From: Rapana venosa
Taxonomy: Eukaryota; Mollusca; Gastropoda; Neogastropoda; Muricidae
NCBI GenBank assembly: GCA_028751875.1
Contig: CM054151.1
Coordinates: 44,317,855 to 44,381,854 of the forward strand
Reading direction: 5' to 3'
Length of the DNA stretch: 64,000 nucleotides
Shown piece after piece: positions 22,448 to 34,523 of the stretch. Under the pieces are notes generated by a model, which worked only from the letters and a program-made list of their open reading frames with translations, was not told the origin of the DNA and made no database searches. The first letter of the stretch is position 1. Each line of letters starts with the position of its first letter. The position numbers and the translations under genes are program-made.

Positions 22448-23000
22448 CTGCGTGCATGTGTAAACTTGAATTTGTTAACTAAAACTATATGTCATTGAAT
22501 GCACGTGTAAGAATAGTCTGAATGTGAGTGCTTTGATTTGTTTTTACAAGATACAGTGCTATATTAATTCCCTAATTTTTATTATTATTATTATTAACAT
22601 TGATTGATTACAATAGTATAAACAGTTTTAATAATCTTATTGGTGCCTTGAGGAGAGACAAATTCCCTGAGAGAGAGACAAAGAGAGAGAGAGAGAAACA
22701 AACATATAGAGGCTGAGAAAGATATACAGAAAAATAGAGACAGATAATAATAATGATAATAATAATAATAATAATAACAGTAATAATAATGTATATAATT
22801 TATATATAGCGCTGAATCTTGTAAAGCAACAAATGAAAGTGCTCAGATAACTTTTTTTGTTTTGTTTTTTGATAATGGAATAAGCACTCATATGCTTTTT
22901 TTATCATCCAGTCCCCATGTGTATGCGGTTTTGTAAATTTTGTCATCTGTTCCCATTGGCACACAATGGCCTACTCTTTCGACAAGTGGAACAGGATTTA
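22374..23000 (+). repeat. Spacer of cassette 3 with GT, GA and TAA microsatellites
   Basis: (GT)n lies at about 22411-22446, a GA-rich run at about 22665-22745 and a (TAA)n-like run at about 22745-22790. The words TATATAGCGCTGAATCTTG and AAGTGCTCAG follow, then the shared AATAAGCACTCAT...TTTTGTAAATTTTGTC segment. Related sequence lies at 36640-37250 and 47690-48170. No gene. Confidence 0.8.
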
Positions 23001-23455
23001 ACTAAACAGAGAAAGAGTTATCTCTATATAATTACTAAACAGAGAAATAGTTATTTCTATATGATTACTAATCAGAGAAAGAGTTATCTCTATATGATTA
23101 CTAAAGTTATCTCTATATAATTACTAAACAGGGAAAAAGTTATCTTTATATAATTACTAAACAGAGAAAGAGTTATCTCTATATAATTACTAAACAGAGA
23201 AAGAGTTATCTCTATATGATTACTAAACAGAGAAAGAGTTATCTCTATATAATTATTAAACAGAGAAAGAGTTATCTCTATATAATCACTAAACAGAGAA
23301 AGAGTTATCTCTATATAATTACTAAACAGAGAATGAGTTATCTCTATATAATCACTAAACAGAGAAAGAGTTTTTCTCTATATAATTACTAAACAGAGAA
23401 TGAGTTATCTCTATATAACACTAAACAGAGAAATGAGTTATCTCTATATATAATC
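23001..23455 (+). repeat. 33-bp minisatellite, about 14 units
   Basis: Tandem units begin ACTAAACAGAGAAAGAG and continue TTATCTCTATATAATT (33 bp). I count about 14 units, one of them a short unit (ACTAAAGTTATCTC...) missing about 10 bp. Each unit contains AGAG-TTAT-CTCT, an imperfect inverted repeat. A shorter array of the same unit, including the same short unit, lies at 37254-37505. Confidence 0.92.
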
Positions 23456-23732
23456 AAAAAAGAGAAATATACAAATACTGAAATTGAGAAAAGAGAGAGG
23501 GGAAAGAGGGGAGATGAGAGAGAGAGAGTTGAGGGAGAGAGGAGAGAAGAGGAGAAAAGAGAGAGAGAGAGAGAGAGAGAGAGCTCATTTGGGCAGGCAA
23601 CCTTTAAATTAATGATTATGTTCAAGATGCTTCTTTTTTGAGAGAAAATATTCTTGGTCAAAATAGAAAAAACTAAAATACCTCCCCCACCCCCATTTAC
23701 AGAGGGATAGGGGGAAAGGGAGAGAAAGGGAG

Positions 23733-23792
<60 letters not shown>

Positions 23793-24154
23793 TATGGAAT
23801 GAAAGAGAGAGAGTGATGTGGAGATTTAACAGCCATAGTAACGTGATATATTATCTTTCTGGTAAATAAAACTTTATGAACAATCAAATCACATAAAATA
23901 CATAGTTCAGGCCTAATTTAATAGTGTGGGTTCTTGTTGTAAGAAAAGTGTCATTACTTACATTAAAATATTACACTTAAAAAATATGTGAGATCATTTT
24001 TACCCCTGACAACATTCTTAGCATGACCTGTGCTCTCCATGAAAGAAGAAGAATCCTCTAAAGCCAGAGTAAAGCTGCCTATTTAGCAAGGTGTTTACAA
24101 ATAAATACTGGCAAATAAACATGAATTTCTCACAGTATCTTTTCTGTCTTGCAG
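23456..24154 (+). repeat. Spacer of cassette 3 with GA and TAA runs and pre-acceptor block
   Basis: A GA-rich stretch runs from about 23480 to 23590 and pure (TAA)n lies at 23733-23792. The GAGATTTAACAGCCATAG word near 23821 is the empty counterpart of the site occupied by a MITE at 37842-38550. The pre-acceptor block occupies about 23980-24154. Confidence 0.82.
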
Positions 24155-24356
24155 TGAATCCCAACTATGTAGTGTGAGATGGAGTGCACAGTCTTCAGGA
24201 CTCCCAGAATGTTAATTTGGAGAACGCCCAACACTAGAAAACAAATGACATGATACCTTCTTTTTGTGCTTCCACTTGCTCGTGCCGCATCCTCAGGCAT
24301 TGAAGTACCTAGGACGGGAACAGCTTCATGGAATCCATGACTTGATTGCCTAGCAC
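24155..24356 (+). pseudogene. Exon-like repeat, copy 7 (3'-truncated type)
   Basis: Acceptor TTTTCTGTCTTGCAG precedes 24155. The frame reads from NPNY to NAQH and then a TAG stop. After GGAACAGCTT it switches to the alternate 3' end CATGGAATCCATGACTTGAT and GCCTAGCACATG. It is nearly identical in structure to copy 12. Confidence 0.75.
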
Positions 24357-24711
24357 ATGAAATGAATGACATATAGGCATGGTACACACATGCTCACACG
24401 CACATGCACACACACACACATGTGCGTGCACGCACAGGAACAGTCATACTTGTACACAAACAGGCAGTTAGACAGATAGATGGAGAGACAGATAGACAGA
24501 CACAAAGGGACAGATGGATAGATGGACTGATACCAGACAGATGGACGGACAGACTTATGATCAGACTGACAGATAACCAGCCAGAGATTGCATACACACA
24601 CACTCACACACACACACCCACCACCACACACCACACACCACACACACTTATATAAAACACAAATATAGACACAGATAGACAGAGAGGCGGGACAGACAGA
24701 CACACACTTGT

Positions 24712-24743
<32 letters not shown>

Positions 24744-24944
24744 CACACACCAACACACACACACACAACTACACACACAGCATGGGCGTGGGCCTGTGCA
24801 CGCTGTCATCATTGCAAGTACATTCTTTACACTTTGACAGTCATAAAAATAAAGGGATGTTTAACTCCCATCATGTACTTCTTCCGGGCCCCTCCTCCTC
24901 CTCTTTCTCTCTCATCTGTTTTGTCACAAGTTGTCCTCATGTTT
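24357..24944 (+). repeat. CA / CAGACAGA tail of cassette 3
   Basis: Long (CA)n runs (about 24408-24420, 24595-24645, 24713-24780) are interspersed with CAGACAGA and GGACAGATGGATAGATGG, then a pyrimidine bridge to satellite. Frames here encode only His-Thr or Val-Cys repeats. Confidence 0.88.
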
Positions 24945-25442
24945 TAGTTTGTTGTTCTTGTTGATTTGTTGTTGTCATTGTGTTGTCCTTGTTGTTGCTG
25001 TTCTTCTTCTTTTTCGACTTCTTCTTTTTTTCTGTTGTTGTTGTTTTTGTTGTTGTTGTTGTTGATGCTGTTCTTTTTTTTGCTGTTGTTCTTTTGTTGT
25101 TGTTGATGCTGTTCTTCTTCTGTTGTTGTTGTTGTTGTTGCTGTTGTTGTTGTTGCTGTTTTTCTTTTTCCCCTCTTCCTCAGTTGTTGTTGATGCTGCT
25201 CTTCTTCTTCTGTAGTTGTTGTTGTTCATGCTGTTCTTCTTCTTGTTTTGCTGTTGTTGTTGTTGTTGTGTTGTTGATGCTTTTTCTTCTTTTGCTGTTG
25301 ATGTTGTTGCTGTTGTTGATGCTGTTCTTCTGTTTCTTCTGTTGTTGTTGTTGATGCTGTTCTTTTTTGTTGTTGTTTTTGTTGTTGTGTTGTTGATGCT
25401 CTTCTTCTTCTTATGTTGCTGTTGTTGATGCTGTTTTTCTTC

Positions 25443-25479
<37 letters not shown>

Positions 25480-28400
25480 GATGTTCTTCTTCTTCTTGTT
25501 CTGCCTTTGTTGTTGTTGTTGTTTGTTTGTTCTTCTTCTTTTTTGTTGTTGTTGTTGATGTCTTTCTTCTTCTGTTGTTGTTGATGCTGTTCTTTTCTTT
25601 TTTGTTGTTGATTCTATTATTTTCTTCATCTTCATCTGTTGTTGTTGTTGATGCTGTTCTTCTTTGTTTTCTGTTGTTGTTGTTTACTGTTCATCCTCTG
25701 TTTTGTTGTTGTAGGAGGTGTTCTTCTTCTTCTTCTTTTGTTGTTGTTGTTGATGTTTTATATCCTCTGTTGTTTGTTGATGCTTTTTCTTTTCTGTGTT
25801 TTTGTTATTGTTGTTTTTGATGTTCTTTTCTTTTTCTTGTGTTGTTGTTGGTTGCTGTTGATGCTGTATTTTTTCTTGTGTTGGTGTTTTTGACACTGTT
25901 TTTTTTTCTTCTGTTTTTGTTGGTGTTGTTGATGCCGTTCTTCTTCTTCTGTTGTTGTTGTTGTTGTTGTTCTTCTTCTTCTCTTGTTGTTGTTGATGCT
26001 GTTCTTCTTCTTTTCTTTCTTCTTCTTCTTCTTCTTCTTCTTTTTCTGTTGTTGTTGTTCTTCTTCTTCTTGTTCTTCTTCTGTTGTTGTTGATGCTGTT
26101 CTTTTTCCTCTGTTGTTGTTGTTTTTTGGCTGTTCTCCCACTGCTGTTGTTGTTGCTGTTATTATTGTTGATGCTGTTTTTCTTCTTTTGTTGTTGATGT
26201 TGATGATGTTCCTCTTATTCTTCTATTGTTCTTGTTGTTGATGCTCTTTTCTTCTATTGTTTTGTTGTTGATGCTCTTTTTCTTCTGTTGTTCTTGTTGT
26301 TGATGTTCTTCTTATATTGTTCTTGTTGTTGATGTTTGTATCCGTTATTGTTGTTGATACTGTTCCCCTCCTTTTTGCTGTTGATGCTGTTCTTCTTTTT
26401 CATCTTATTAAGTTTTGTTGTTGCTGTTTGCTTTTTCTTTTTCGTTTTTGTTGTTGTTGATGCTGTTCTCTTCTGTTTTTGTTGTTGTTTTTGATGTTTA
26501 AATTTCTTCTGTTGTTGTTGTTGCTGTTGTTGTTGTGTTGATGCTGTTCTTCTTTTTTGTTGTTGTTGTTGATGTTTTCTTTCTTCTTCTGTTGCTTGTT
26601 GTTTGTTGATGCTGTTTTTTCTTCTTGTGTTGTTATTTTTGACGCTGTTGTTTTTCTTTTGTTGTTGTTGTTGTTGTTGATGCCGTTCTTTTTCTTGTAT
26701 TGTTGTTGCTGATGCTGTTCTTCCTTTTTCTCTTGTTGTTGTAGTTGATGAGTGTTTTCTTATTCTGTTGTTTTTGTTGTTGTTGATGCTGTTCTTCGTC
26801 TTCTTCCTTTTCGGGTTGTTTTTTGTTGATGCTGTTGTTCTTCTTCTTCTGTTGTTGTTGATGCTGTTCTTTTCCATCTGTTGCTGTTGATGCTGTTCTT
26901 CCGTTGCTGTTGATGTTGCTGTTGTTATTGTTGATATTGGTCTTCTTATTTTGTTGTTGTTGTTCATGTTCTTCTTCTGTTTTTCCCTGTTTGTTGATGT
27001 ATTTCTTTTTCTGTTATTCTTGTTGTTGATGTTGTCTTCTTCTGTTGTTCTTGTTGTTGATGTTCTTCTTCTTGTGTTGTTCTTCTTGTTGGTGTTCTTC
27101 TTCTTCTGTTGTTCTTGTTTTTGGGACATTCTTCTTCTTCAATTGTTCTTGTTGTTGATCTTCTTCTGTTATTGTTTTTGATGCTGTTCTTCTTTTGTTT
27201 TTGGGATACTGTTCTTCTTCTTCATCTTATTCAGTTTTTTGTTGTTGTTGATGCCATTCTTCTTTTTTTTGTTGTTTTTTGATGCTAATCATCTTCTTCT
27301 GTTTTTGTTGTTTTTGATGTTTTATTTCCTCTGTTGTTGTTTGTTGTTGTTGTTGATGCTGTTCTTCTTTTTCTGTTTTTGTTATTGTTGTTGCTGATGT
27401 TCTTTTTCTTGTTCTTTTTGTTGTTGTTTTTGATGCTGTTTTTCTTCTTGTGTTGTTATTTTTTATGCTGTTCTTCTGTAGTTGTTGTTGTTGTTGTTGT
27501 TGTTGATGCCATTCTTTTCTTCTGTTGTTGTTGACGCTGTTTCTTTTTTTCGCTTGTTGTTGTTGTTGTTGATGCTGTTTTCTTCTTCTTCTGTTATTGT
27601 TGATGCTGTTCTTCTTCTTCTTCTTTTTCTTCTTCTGTTGTTATTGTTGTTGATGCTGTTCTTCTTTTCTGTTGTTGTTGATGCTAGTTTTTTTTCCTCC
27701 GTTGTTGTTGTTAATGCTGTTCTTCCGTGCTGTTATTGTTGCTGTTGTTATGTTGATGCTGTTCGTTTCTTCTTCTTCTTCTTCTTCTGTTGTTGTTGTT
27801 GTTTTTTTTTCTTCTTCTTCTTTTGTTCTTGTTGTTGATATTCTTCTTCTACTGTTGTTCTTGTTGTTGATGTTTTTTTTGTTCTGTTGTTTGGGGTGTT
27901 GATGCTGTTCTTCTGTTGTTCTTGTTGTTGATGTTCTTCTTCTTCTGTTGTTTTGTTGGTGTTCTTCTTGTTTTTTGTTGTTCTTGTTGTTTGATGTTCT
28001 TCTTGTGTTGTTCTTGTTGATGTTTTTCTTCTGTTGTTCTTGTTGTTGATTCTGGTCTTCACTTGTTCTGCTGTTGTTTGTTGTTGATGCTGTTCTTCTT
28101 CTTTGTTGTTGTTGTTGTTGTTGTTTGTCTTTCTTCTATTCTGTTATTGTTGTTGATGCCGTTCTTCTTTTTTGTTGTTGATGCTGTTTTTCTTCTTCTT
28201 CTTCTTCTTCTGTTGTTGTTGTTGATGCTGTTCTTCCTCGTCTTTTGTTGTTGTTGATGCTGTTTTCTTCTTCTTCTTTTGTAGTTTGTTGTTGAATTTT
28301 TTCCCCTCTGTGTTGTTTGTTGTTGATGATTGTTCTTCTCCTTCTGTTGTTGTTTTATTGTTGATGTTCTTTATATTCTGTTGTTGTTGTTGATCCCGGG

Positions 28401-31400
28401 TTCTTCTTCTTTGTTGTTACTGTCATTGTTGACGCTGTTCTTCTTCTTTTTGTTATTGTTGTTGTTGTTGATGCTTTTTCTTCTTCTTGTTTTGTTGTTT
28501 TTTTATTGTTTTTTCTCCTTCTAATAATGTTGTTGTTAATGCTGTTCTTCTTCTTGTTCTGCTGTTGTTGTCGTTGTAGTTGTTGTTGATGCTGTTCTTC
28601 TTTCTTCTTCTTCTTCTGTTGTCGTTGATGTTTTTCTTTTTCTGCTATTGTTGTTGATGCTGTTCTTCTTCTTTTTGTTTTTGATGCTGTTCTCCTTCTT
28701 CATCTTCTTCTGTTGTTGTTGTTGTTGATGATGTTCTTCTTCGTCCTCTGTTGTTGTTGATAGTGTTTTCTTCTTTTGTTTGGTTGTTGTTTGTTGATGC
28801 TGTTCTTCTTCGTCCTCTGTTGTTGTTGATGGTGTTCATCTCTTTTGTTTGTGTTGTGTTGTTGATGGGATTTTCCCTCTGTTGTTGTTGTTTTTTGTCG
28901 ATGTGTTCTTCTTCTTCTGTTGTTTTTCTTGTTGTTGTTGTTGTTGTTGATGTTCTTTTTCCACTGTTGTTGTTGTTGTGCTGTTCTTCTTCCTCATCTT
29001 ATTCAGTTGTTGTTGTTGATACCCTTTTTCTTAGTTTTCTGTTGTTGTTGATGTTGTTCATCTTCTGTTTTTGTAGTTGTTTTTTGATGTATTATTTCCT
29101 CTGTTGTTGTTGTTATGCTGTTCTTTTTTGTTGTTGTTATAGTTGTTGTTGTTGTTCTTTTTCTTCTTCTGTTGTTGTTGTTGATTCTGGTTTTCTTTCT
29201 TGTGTTGTTATTTTTGATGCTGTTCTTCTTCTTCTTCTGTTGTTGTTGTTGTTGTTGATGCCGTTCTCCTTCTTGTTTTTGTTGTTGTTGATGCTCTTCT
29301 TCTTCGTCTTCTTCTTCTGTTGTTATTGTTGTTGTTGTGCTGTTCTTCTTTTTCTTTTGTTATTTTTGGGTTGATGTTCATCTTTACTGATGTTGTTGTT
29401 GTTGATGTTCTTCTTCTTCTGTTGTTCTTGTTGTTGTTGTTCTTCTTCATTTGGGTTGTTCTTGTTGATGTTCTTCTTCTGTTGTTGTTGTTTATGTTCT
29501 TTTTCTTCAGTTGTTGTTGTTATGTTCTTCTTCTATTGATGTTCCTGTTGTTGATGTTCTTCTTCTTCTGTGTTTTTTGTTTTTTTCTTCTTCTTTTGAT
29601 GTTGTTGATTGTTCTTCTTCTACTGATGTTCTTGTTGTTAATGTTCTTCTTTTCCTGTTGTTCTTGTTGTTGATGTTCTTTTTCCTCTATTGTTCTTGTT
29701 GTTGATGTCTTTCTTTATCTGTTATTGTTGTTGATGCTGTCCTTTTTTTGTTTTTGATCTTTTTTTCTTCCTCATCTTATTTAATTGTTGTTGTTGATGG
29801 CCTTCTTCTTCGTTTTCTTTTCTTGTTGATGCTGTTTATCTTTGTTTGTTGTTTTTTTAATGTTTTATTTCTTCTGTTGTTGTTGCTGTTGTTGATACTG
29901 TTCTTCTTTTTCTGTTTTTTTATTGCTGTTGTTGTTTGTTGTTGTTGTTGTTAATGTTCTTTTTCTTCTTTTCCTTTTTTCTTCTTTTTTCTTTTTCTTG
30001 TGTTGGTTTTGATTGATGCTTTTTTTCTTCTTGTGATGTTATTTTTGATGCTGTTTTTTTTGTTCTGTTGTTGTTGTTGTTGATGCTGTTCTTTTTCTTT
30101 ACTTGTTGTTGTTGTTGATGCGTTCTTCTTCTTTTTTCTTCTTCGTTTTCTCTTGTTGTTAATGCTGTTCATTTTTCTTCTGTTTTTGTTTGTTGTTTTT
30201 GATGTTTTATTTCCTCTGTTGTTGTTGTTGCTGTTGTTTTTTGTTGTTGATGCTGTTCTTCTTTTTCTGTTGTTGTTGTTATTGTTGTTGTTGATGTTCT
30301 TTTTCTTTTTGTGCTTTTGTTGTTATTGATGCTGTTTTTTCTTCTTGTGTTGTTATTTTTGACATGTTCTTCTGTTGTTGTTTTTTGTTGTTGTTTGTTG
30401 TTTGTTGTTGTTGTTGTTGTTGTTGTTGCTGTTCTTCTTATGTTGTTGTTGATGATGTTCTTTTTCCTCTGTTGTTGTTGTTGATGCTGTTCTTCCATTG
30501 CTGTTGTTGTTGTTGATGCTGTTCTACTTCTGTTGTTGTTGTTGATGTTCTTCTTCTTCTGTTGTTCTTGTTGATGATGTTCTTCTTTTCTGTTGTTCTT
30601 GTTGTTGATGTTTTTCTTCTGTTTTCTTGTTGTTGATGTTGTTCTTCTTCTGTTGTTGTTGTTGTTGTTATTGATGTTCTTCTTTGTTGTTCTTGTTGTT
30701 GATTCTGTTCTCCCTCTTGTTCTGCTGTTGTTGTTGTTGTTGTTGTTGATGCTGTTCTTCTTCTTCATCTGTTGTTGCTGTTGAATGTATTTCTTCTTTG
30801 TTATTGTTGATGCTCTTTTCTTCTTTTCTTCTCTTCTTCTTCTTCTTCTTCTTTTCTGTTGTTGTTGTTGTTGTTGTTGTAGATACTGTTCTTCTTCGTC
30901 TTTTGTTGTTGTTGATGCCGTTCTTCTTCTTCTGTTTTTGTTGTTTGTTGTTGATGGTTTTTCTTCTCTTTCTTCTTCTTTTGTATTTGTTGTTGATGGT
31001 TTTTTCCCTCTGGTGTTGTTGTTGTTGATGCTATTCATCTTCTTCTGTTGTTGTTATTATTGTTGTTGTTGATGTTCTTTTTGTTCTTCTGTTGTTGTTG
31101 CTGTTGTTGTTGTTGTTGATGCTGTTTTTTCGTCTTGTTTTGTTGTTGTTGGGAACTGTTTTTTTCTTCTTCTGCTGTTGTTTTTATTGTTGTTGATGAC
31201 AATCTACTTCTTTGTTGTTGTGTTGTTGATGCTGTTCTTCTTCTTTTCTTGTTGTTGTTGATGCTGTTCTTCTTCATCTTCTGTTGTTATTTTTGTTGTT
31301 GTTGTTGTTGTTGTTGATGTTCTTGTTCTTCTGTCGTTGTTGTTGTTGTTGATGATGATGTGATTTTCTTCTTGTGTTGTTGTTGTTGCTCTTCTTCTTT

Positions 31401-32644
31401 TTTTCTTCTTGAGTTGTTGTTGATGCTGTTCTTCTTCTTCATCTTCTGTTGTTCTTGTTGTTGCTTTTGATGCTGTCTTCTTTGTTGTTGTTGTTGTTGT
31501 TGTTGTTGTTGATGCTGTTTTATTTTTCTGTTGTTGCTGTTCTTCGTCTTCTTCTTCTATTTTCTTCTTCTTCTTCTGTTTTTTGGGTTGTTGTTGATGC
31601 TGTTCTTCTTTTTCTTCTGTTTTTAAACTGTTGTTGCTGATGCTGTTCTTCTTTTTTTTCTGTTGTCACTGTTGTTGCTGATGCTGTTCTTTTTTTTTCT
31701 TTTTTTTCTTCTGTTGTTATTAACGCTGTTGTTGTTGACGTTTGTTCTTCTTTTGTTGTTGTTGTTTTTGTTGTTGTTGTGATGGTTTCTTCTTCTTTTT
31801 GTTTTGTGTTGTTGTTCATTGTGTTTTTCTTCTTTTAATGTTGTTGTTGGTGCTGTTTTTCTTCTTGGTCTGCTGTTGTTGTTGTTGTTGATGCTGTTCC
31901 TTTTTGTCGTTGTCGTTGTTGTGTTTTCCTTCTTTTATTATTGTTGTTGATGCTGTTTTCTTCTTTGTTGTTGTTGATGCTGTTTTTCTTCTTCATCTTC
32001 TTCTGTTGTTGTTGTTGATGCTGTTCTTCTTCTTTCTTCTGTTGTTGTTGATAGTGTTCATCTTCTTCTGTTTTTGTTGTTGTTGCTGATGGTGTTCTTC
32101 TTCGTCTTCTTTTGTTGTTGTTGATAGTGTTCTTCTTTTTCTTCTTTTGTTGTTGTTGTTGTTGTTGTTGTTGATGGTGTTCTTCTTCTTCTTTTGTTGT
32201 TGCTGTTGATGGGTTTTTCCTTTGTTGTTGTTGTTGATGCTGTTTTTTTTTTCTGTTGTTGTTTATTTTGTTGTTGCTGATGTTCTTTTTTTCTGTTTTT
32301 GGTTGTTGATCCCTGTTTTTTTTTCGTGTGTTGTTGTTTTAGACGTGATCTTCTTCTTCTTTTATTATTGTTGTTGATGCTGTTCTTCTTCTTTGTTCTT
32401 GTTGATGCTGTTCTTTTTCTCTTCTTGTGCTGTTCTTGTCATTGATGTTTTTTCTTATTCTGTTGTTCTTTTTATTGATGTTCTTTCTTTGTTGTTCTTT
32501 TTGTTGATGTTCTTCTTCTTCTGTTGTTCTTTTTGGGTTGATGCTGTTCTTCTTCTTAGTAGTTCTTGTTGTTGTTTGTTCTTCTTCCTCTGTTGTTTTT
32601 GTTGTTGATGTTGTTTGTTTTTTCCATGTCCTCTTTTTTGCTTT
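24945..32644 (+). repeat. TTC/TTG satellite block 4
   Basis: An uninterrupted 7.7 kb satellite. The last 1.5 kb is colinear with the end of block 5: both contain the rare word GTTGATGACAATCTA (near 31190 here, near 44150 there), followed by the same order of variants to the class II exit. No gene, SINE or GT island is visible inside. Confidence 0.9.
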
Positions 32645-33353
32645 TCTTGGTTCTGTTGAAAATATAATGAAAAACATAATGTAAAATGTAGTACTCACGT
32701 CATTGGCTTAGCGCATGAAAGTTATGGCACTTAAGCAAGATACATGCATGCACACACCCACATGCGCATGCATAAAATTATATGCATACTCATATGCACA
32801 TACACGCACATGACAGACAGACAGACACACACACACAAACACACACACATACTAACACACACATGCGTGCGTGTGTGGAATGGCCACACATGTTTAGGAC
32901 TAGGAAGCATTTATGCTCCTATAGACAGAGAGGCAGATAGGCAACATGGAGACGACACATCGGTAACAAGTATTGGGCACATAGACAGCCCAGACAGATA
33001 GATAGACAGACAGACTTTGGGTTTAGAGAGAGGCAGAGAAACTGAATAAGAGCCCAAGGCAGGCAAAACAACAGACAAACAGACATACAACTACAAACAC
33101 ACACAGACACACAAAGACACACACAAAGACACACATACACATGTGCATGTGTGTATGCACTCAAAAACATCCACAGCTATCTATATGTTAGTATGTCTTT
33201 ATCCACGACAAAATTTTTAGCATGAGCTATGCTCTCCATGAAAGGAGAGAAATTCTCTGAAGCCAAAGTATAGCTGCCTATTTAGTGAGGTATTTACAAG
33301 CAAATCCCTACCAAATAACACGAACTTCTCACAGTGTGTTTTCTGTCTCATAT
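32645..33353 (+). repeat. Class II leader of cassette 4 and pre-acceptor block
   Basis: It opens as 20222 does (AACATAATGTAAAATG, GTAGTACTCACGTCATTGGC), then (CA)n and CAGA words to about 33170. The block with TGAGCTATGCTCTCCATG and GCTGCCTATTTAG that precedes exon copies follows. A deletion inside the CA part makes it slightly shorter than in cassette 3. Confidence 0.83.
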
Positions 33354-33560
33354 TAATTCACAACTATGATGTGTCAGCCAGAGTGCATAGTCTCCATGTC
33401 TCCCAAAGTGTTAAACTAGAGAACGCTCAACACTAACAGCAAATGACATACCTTCTTTTGTGCTTCCACTTGTTTGTGCCGCATCCTCAGGCATTGAAGT
33501 ACCTAGGACGGGAACAGCTTGGAGGAATCCAAGACTTGACTGCTGTCTTCCAAAGATTAG
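33354..33560 (+). pseudogene. Exon-like repeat, copy 8 (fused to copy 9)
   Basis: It belongs to the lost-acceptor subtype (CTCATATTAATTCAC) with the TAA after NAQH. It matches copy 5 through FQRL (CCAAAGATTAG) and then stops abruptly at 33560. The next base is the first exon base of copy 9. The frame ORF from 33443 runs across the join. Confidence 0.72.
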
Positions 33561-33843
33561 TGAATCCCAAATATGATGTGGCAGACAAAGTGCACAATTT
33601 TTATGTCTTCCAGAATGTTAATCTGGTGAACACACAACACTAGCAACACATGACATGATACCTTCTTCTGTGCTTCCACTTGCACATGCCGCATCCTCAG
33701 GCATTGAAGTACCTAGGACGGGAACAGCTTGGAGGAATCCAAGATTGACTGCTGTGTTGCAATGAATGGGTGACTGGACTTGTGTAATTTTCCAGAGTAT
33801 GGGTGACTTGACTGATGTCTTCCATGGCACAAATGGAGGCTGA
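33561..33843 (+). pseudogene. Exon-like repeat, copy 9 (no intron before it; stop and frameshift)
   Basis: This full-length segment starts TGAATCCCAAATATGATG and ends at TGA 33841-33843. An in-frame TAG follows NTQH at 33641-33643, and one base is missing in the IQDLTAV region (CCAAGATTGACTG), so it cannot be translated whole. Unlike other copies it lacks any upstream intron-like spacer or acceptor because copy 8 abuts it. Confidence 0.75.
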
Positions 33844-34015
33844 AAAAGAACCCCACCAAAGTGTGTTACCTTCATGTGCATGTGTGTGTGTCTGTGTGTG
33901 TGTATGTGTAAAATTAAAATTGTTAAAACTACTTATCAATTGCATTTGTAAGAATAGGCTGAATGTAAGAAATTCGATTTGTTCTTACAAAATATAGCGC
34001 TATATAATCCCATAC

Positions 34016-34056
<41 letters not shown>

Positions 34057-34523
34057 ATATAATAGTATCAACAGTTTTAATTATCTTATTGGTGTCTGGG
34101 TGAGAAACAACTTCACCAAGAGAGAAAGAGAGGAACAGACAGACAGAGAGACAGACAGACAGACAGTCAGAGAGCAAGAGAGACAGGAATAGAGTGAAGG
34201 GGGGATATCACAGCCATAGCAACAAGATAAGCTATCTTTCTGGTAAATTAAACACAAAACCCCAACACACTACATACTAAACATGACCCAGGGCTGATAG
34301 TCGTGTGCCTTATTGGTGTAAGCAACATGTCAATGCCAATATCAATTATTATGCTTTAACAATATGGTGACATCATCTTTACCCCTGACAACATTCTTAG
34401 CATGAGCTGTGCTCTCCATGAAAGGAGAGAAATCCTCGAAGCCACTGTATAGTGCCTATTTAGTAGGTATTTAAAAACTACTACCTGTCAAATAAACAGG
34501 AACGTTTCACAGTGTGTTTTCTG
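33844..34523 (+). repeat. Spacer of cassette 4 (second)
   Basis: A GT-rich run lies near 33877-33905 and (ATT)n at 34018-34055. A CAGACAGA/GA run is at about 34110-34185, followed by GGTAAATTAAAC and the pre-acceptor block. No gene. Confidence 0.78.

Noticed and set aside
23001..23455. CRISPR array
   Set aside because: Units are directly tandem with no unique spacers, and the rest of the window is eukaryotic.
33618..33945. Minus-strand frames with GTSMPEDAA-like peptides, present in many modules
   Set aside because: They are antisense shadows of the conserved exon-like segment; their similarity follows from the + strand conservation.
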